Assembly: GCF_009017415.1 (NCBI RefSeq)
Contig: NC_092409.1
Location: 5,270,001 to 5,334,000 of the forward strand
Reading direction: 5' to 3'
Length of the DNA stretch: 64,000 nucleotides
DNA from: Aspergillus flavus
Lineage: Eukaryota > Ascomycota > Eurotiomycetes > Eurotiales > Aspergillaceae
Shown here: piece by piece, positions 60,197 through 64,000 of the stretch
Layout of the letters: each line of letters begins with the position of its first letter
Numbering within the stretch: position 1 is the first letter of the stretch
The notes under the pieces: model-generated
Told to the model about the DNA's origin: nothing
Databases searched by the model: none
What the model saw: the letters and a program-made list of their open reading frames with translations, nothing else
Made by a program: the position numbers and the translations under genes

Positions 60197-61154
60197 TGCT
60201 ATTCGTATAGATGTGTATACCAAAATTCGTAGTAAAGTTGATGACTGATTAATGACACTTGACTAGTCAAAGGTGCTGCATGATAGCTACCTTATGATGA
60301 CTATAGAAGTATACTTTGAAAGAGTGAAAGACTCTTGAGGAAGGAGGACTAGGGGCCCGGGATGAAGTATAGAGAAGGTGCCATGGGATAATGCTGTATC
60401 GTATGTTCCATACCACCTTCCAGAGTTATCCTTTTGTTCTAAGCATATCTTTCTTTCTTCGACTTCCACATACTAAGTAATATCTCTTCCACTACATTGT
60501 GTTAAATTTCTTTCTATGCTTCCTTTATAGTTTGCTGGTTTTGAACCAGATCCGCAGCTAGGAAAGATCGACGCGCCGGAGTTTATGTGAAGCCTCACAC
60601 ATAGTGAGACTTGTTCTCTCAGGTAGGAAAATGAGAATAGAAAATAGACAAATCTCTTAATTGCTTCTTCCCTTGATTCAGGTATTTAGTAAGAGTAAAT
60701 CTGATCATGAAGGATTGTTCTTACAAGAATAGGTATTAACAAAGACGTTGGTGGGAAAATGCCAATGAGATTCTGTGTTTTGTTTCATTTTCTTGGTAAA
60801 TTCCATTGTAGTCTATGCATAACAAGGTACGGGAACTTGTCAACTTGAAGTGGGCTCCTTCCCCCACGACGGAACGTGATTCGCTCCATTTCGAGTTTAG
60901 TCTCCGTTAGGCCCTGCCGCGGAGAGACCAACTTACATTTATGTCTATCGTGGCCCGTTTCACTCTTCCACAACTCAGGTGCCTGTCTTCCTCGCTGCCT
61001 GCTGTCCGTACTTTGGCCTTTCTAATCGTTCATCTTACACCCAAAGTGCGTTTGTCTTTTCAATAGCCAACCCAGGTTCGTCATTTCGAAATATTGTAGT
61101 TAGCTATCGATCCCTTTTGTTGCTGACCTACGCGTCATTGTTGCCTTTAGCGTC
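60197..61154. other. Divergent spacer, no gene seen
   Basis: Nearly 1 kb between the glycoprotein gene and the thioredoxin-like gene. Short frames only (60287-60469, 60785-60973), none credible. Confidence 0.5.
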
Positions 61155-62034
61155 ATGCGCTTCATCCAGCTCCTTCCCATCCTACCAGCGCTTGCTGCGG
61201 CGCAAGAGCAGGTTCCCATCGCGGATCGTGTCCAGGGTTGGTTCAACAAAGCCAAGTCTTATTTGCCCACGGCTACTCCGGTGATCCCCGCTGCTGTCGA
61301 GAAGGTGGTCGAACAGAAGATTCAAGAAAAGACTGTCACCCCTTTCAACCTGTCCAACTGGCAATCCCTTCTGGCGCCATCCGATGAGCCTAAGGACTGG
61401 TTTGTCTTCATCACCGGTGGAAACAAGACATGCTTTGGACGTTGTCACCAAGCGGAGAAATCGTTTAATGTAAGGGTCCCAAAATAGGGGGTTGCCGGCG
61501 CATGGACGTAGAGGCGGGTCTGGCTAACCTTTCTCGTTAGGAATCCGTTCTCCTGTTTTCTGCTGACCCGACCTCGCCCAACCTGGGTTACCTCGACTGT
61601 GAATCGAACAGGGTCCTATGCTCTGCTTGGGCCGCTGGTTCTCCGTCTGTTTCGTACTTCAAGGTCCCTGCTCAGGTCGGCGAGGAGCGCCCTGCCACCG
61701 CTCAATACAATGTGTACTTCAACGCGACAACTGTAACGCCCGAGTCCCTTTACAAGATTCACTCTGAGAAGACCTATGAGAAGAGGGGCGCGTACGAGGG
61801 CTCCTTCCACGCTACGGATAGCTGGCTTGCGCAGAGGGGACTCTTGATCCCTGCAGGCTATGTCATCTATGCCTTCAGCGCAATCCCGAGCTGGCTTTTC
61901 ATGATCTTCATCAGCTTCTTCAGCCGGACCATGATGTGAGTTTGACCGATCCGATCGATCGCTACCTTCTTTTACTGACCATATGGAACAGGGGCCGCCG
62001 AATGGGAAACACGGGAGCCCCCGCTGCTCGCTAA
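61155..62034 (+). CDS. ER membrane thioredoxin-like protein with CxxxC, function unknown
   Basis: Exons 61155-61469, 61541-61935 and 61992-62034 give 250 aa. Signal peptide MRFIQLLPILPALAAAQ. The central part reads like a thioredoxin fold: a strand (KDWFVFITGG), a cysteine pair in NKTCFGRCHQAEKSF, a later strand (VLLFSADPTSPNLGYLDCE) with a Cys in the typical 'vDC' position, VLCSAW, then PSVSYFKVPAQ. Near the C-terminus is a membrane segment (YVIYAFSAIPSWLFMIFISFF) with a short basic tail, giving a luminal domain. The motif is CxxxC, not the CxxC of PDI. Redox function is inference. Confidence 0.72.
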
Positions 62035-62390
62035 ACAAACATCGCTGCTCATGAGGATGATGATGTCGGCTTCGATGTTTATGGTCAGGGATGTATATAA
62101 TGAACTAGCAGTATCTGAGATAAAACTTAGATAACTTTTGGGCCTCGGTCACATTCCCTATTCTTAGCTACACTTGCTCTCCTCTTACAGATATTAAATA
62201 AAAATACAAGCACATAGAATTATAATTATATATCTAATAAAATTTAGAGTAAACCCTTGTAAGCCTCATTCTGAACAAACTAAAAGAAAAGCGGTCATTG
62301 TTGACTTGGGAGGTACCCGCACCTACCAACCCGGGTCTAATTCCGCGCGGATCACAAAAACCCATCCATCCAGCTTCAACACCTTCCAAA
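62035..62390. other. Spacer between tandem genes
   Basis: AT-rich 3' flank of the thioredoxin-like gene and the pth2 promoter. No gene seen. Confidence 0.4.
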
Positions 62391-63148
62391 ATGGCCGACC
62401 TAGACCGCATTCCCCCCTCGACAACGGCATATGTAGTCGCTACGGCTATCATCGCCGGTGTAACCGGTTACTTCCTCGGACAAGGCTCCTCGCTAGGCCT
62501 GTTCTCTTCGCAAGAAAAAGAAGGGTGGCCAAACAGCTACAATGTGAAAGTGCACCGAGACTCCTCGGACGAAGAGGAAGAAGAAGAATCCGACAGTGAG
62601 GACGAAGGCGATGGAAGCGAATTGGCCAACTTCGACAAGAATGCTGAAGAAGTCAAGCTGGTTCTGGTTGTGAGGACCGATTTGGGCATGACGAAGGGTA
62701 GGCGCCTCCCTCTCTTTCCTTTTCAGACTTTGTGTCTCTACAGCTGTTCAATGGCCTACGCCACATGAAGTCTTTACTTCTCTCTTTCTATTTTTCTGTG
62801 GTGCATAATGCATATGAACAAGTTGGCTCATATATGTTGATAGGCAAAATCGCCGCTCAATGCTCCCACGCCACCCTCGCCTGCTACAAGTACCTCACTG
62901 CGCACTCGCCGAACTCGTCTATGCTGCGCCGCTGGGAATCGCAGGGACAGGCTAAGATTGCGCTCCAGACCAAGTCGGAGGAGGAAATGGAGACCCTGCA
63001 GGCACAGGCTATCAGCCTGGGTCTCTGCGCCAGGGTCATCACCGATGCGGGCCGGACACAGATCGCCAGTGGAAGCAGGACGGTGCTTGGAATTTTGGGA
63101 CCGAAGAGTGTGGTCGACGGCGTGACGGGACACTTGAAGCTGTTGTAA
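62391..63148 (+). CDS. pth2: Peptidyl-tRNA hydrolase 2 (Pth2/Bit1)
   Basis: Releases tRNA from prematurely dropped peptidyl-tRNA. Exons 62391-62697 and 62844-63148 give 203 aa. An N-terminal membrane anchor (AYVVATAIIAGVTGYFLGQG) and a run of Glu/Asp/Ser (EEEEEESDSEDEGDG) precede the PTH2 domain: VKLVLVVRTDLGMTKGKIAAQCSHA (catalytic Lys and His region), then ATLACYKYL, ARVITDAGRTQIASGSRTVLGILGP and a terminal HLKLL. The anchor suggests the outer mitochondrial or ER membrane, as in other fungal and animal Pth2. Confidence 0.95.
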
Positions 63149-63976
63149 CCGTACTTCCAATGTTGAATGATGGTCGAGTATTGTAGTTACTCCAGCAACG
63201 CATATAGGATAGAGGTGTAAAATCAACAGCACTACGCCTAATTGCGTGTTATACGAAGCACTCTGCAACCTTTACGAGATATATGCTCAATCGATCAGTT
63301 ATACTGCAAGACAGTCTACCAATCACTCCTATCTAGCATACAGCTGCAGCTAAAAACTACGTAGTAAAGGAAAAAAGTATGTTGGCTGGCCATGGTTTTT
63401 CCCTAACCTCATGGGCCGACGGCCAAATCGGTAAAGGGAGTAGGAATATGACGCCGCCGAGCACCAGGCTCTCCAGCCGAGCTCACCAACCCCGAAAGGA
63501 AGGGAGCTCAAGACCAGAGCGAACACCCAATGTCGACCTTTAATCTGAGATCTGTCGACCGGAAATAATCGACCATCCATGAATGTGATGGCTCCTTAAG
63601 TCGTCGAACTGTCCAGTAATCAACCGAGACGCAGAAGACAAGCCTCCACGCTCAGGATCGCTGGACACAGATCCGTGTGTGTTCGAAAAAGAAGAAGAAA
63701 AGAAAAAAATTCTGAGCTCCAGCCACTGCCGCCTTTTATCTTCCGCGCTAAAGTCCGCGCTAACAGGTTTACCGCGCTAAACCTTACCGAGACGAGTTGC
63801 GGTTAGGTAAGCCCCCGGCTGGACCTCATCTCTTGCAATCTATCAATGGTAATTGGGCGCATGGTCTTTATCGGTTTTACAGACCGCATACCCTTCCATC
63901 GCCGCTCTTCTCTTGTATTTTATTTCCTTTTCTATCCAGTGTATTTTTGCCTTGATAGCACTCACCGGTCGCCAAT
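63149..63976. other. Spacer with triple CCGCGCTAA repeat
   Basis: 3' flank of pth2 and promoter of the last gene. Three copies of CCGCGCTAA lie within 38 bases, about 200-235 bases before the next ATG. Frames here are not credible. Confidence 0.5.
63743..63780. promoter_or_regulatory. Three direct copies of CCGCGCTAA
   Basis: Copies at 63743-63751, 63755-63763 and 63772-63780, all in the same orientation and separated by 3 and 8 bases. Clustered identical nonamers ahead of a start codon suggest a bound factor; the GCGCG-like core recalls cell-cycle (E2F/MCB-like) sites, but this is a guess. Confidence 0.5.
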
Positions 63977-64000
63977 ATGGCCGACGCACTTTCCATCGAG
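63977..64000 (+). CDS. Start of a gene cut by the window end
   Basis: ATG followed by seven codons (MADALSIE) to the edge, in a good context (CCAATATGGCC) after a pyrimidine-rich leader. Too short to identify. Confidence 0.55.

Overview
The window is nuclear DNA of a filamentous ascomycete, most likely an Aspergillus or close relative (Eurotiales). Genes are separated by short spacers, and most are broken by one to eight small introns of about 50-110 bases with GT...AG ends. The proteins include fungus-specific types: a Ppo fatty-acid oxygenase, an alpha-aminoadipate-pathway homocitrate synthase, a Mnn11-like GT34 protein and Dsc3. I found no operons, no CRISPR and no intact mobile element. 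Exon borders were read by eye from splice sites and protein continuity. Most internal borders are firm because reading frames join exactly; transcript ends are unknown.

Layout. 1-1.3 kb: 5' part of a ppoA-type oxygenase (minus strand, cut by the window edge). 3-7 kb: tsc13 (fatty-acid elongation), a Mnn11-like mannosyltransferase subunit and mitochondrial ribosomal protein bL28m. 7.4-16 kb: rvb1, an FAD amine-oxidase-like protein, vti1, dsc3 and isa1. 16.8-26 kb: an ARMH3/DUF1741 protein, eaf3, an Nkp2/Cnl2 kinetochore protein, ctf8 and a Dabb-domain protein. 26.5-38.5 kb: gyp5-like RabGAP, bet4, an Ama1-like APC/C activator, tRNA-Ser(AGA) and utp5. 41-52 kb: bdf1, a probable HAUS4/AUG4 augmin subunit, dph3, frataxin, an AKAP7-like 2H phosphoesterase and sec6. 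52.7-64 kb: mitochondrial uL30m, sphingosine-1-phosphate lyase, homocitrate synthase, an unknown single-pass glycoprotein, an unknown ER thioredoxin-like protein, pth2, and the first codons of one more gene.

Almost all genes are conserved housekeeping genes. Several functional themes recur: chromatin (Rvb1, Eaf3, Bdf1), chromosome segregation (Nkp2, Ctf8, Ama1, HAUS4-like), membrane traffic (Vti1, Gyp5, Bet4, Sec6, ARMH3-like), mitochondrial Fe-S assembly (Isa1, frataxin) and lipid metabolism (Tsc13, S1P lyase, Ppo). I see no evidence that they form a cluster in the secondary-metabolism sense; ordinary conserved synteny explains the order.

I did not find a convincing new multi-gene system. 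The parts most worth a second look are the augmin-like protein, the CxxxC thioredoxin-like membrane protein upstream of pth2, the Mnn11-like protein with a degenerate DXD motif, the displaced arginine in the TBC domain, the 9-base first exon of bet4, the Gcn4/CpcA-type site before homocitrate synthase, and a family of TACGGAGTA palindromes confined to spacers.
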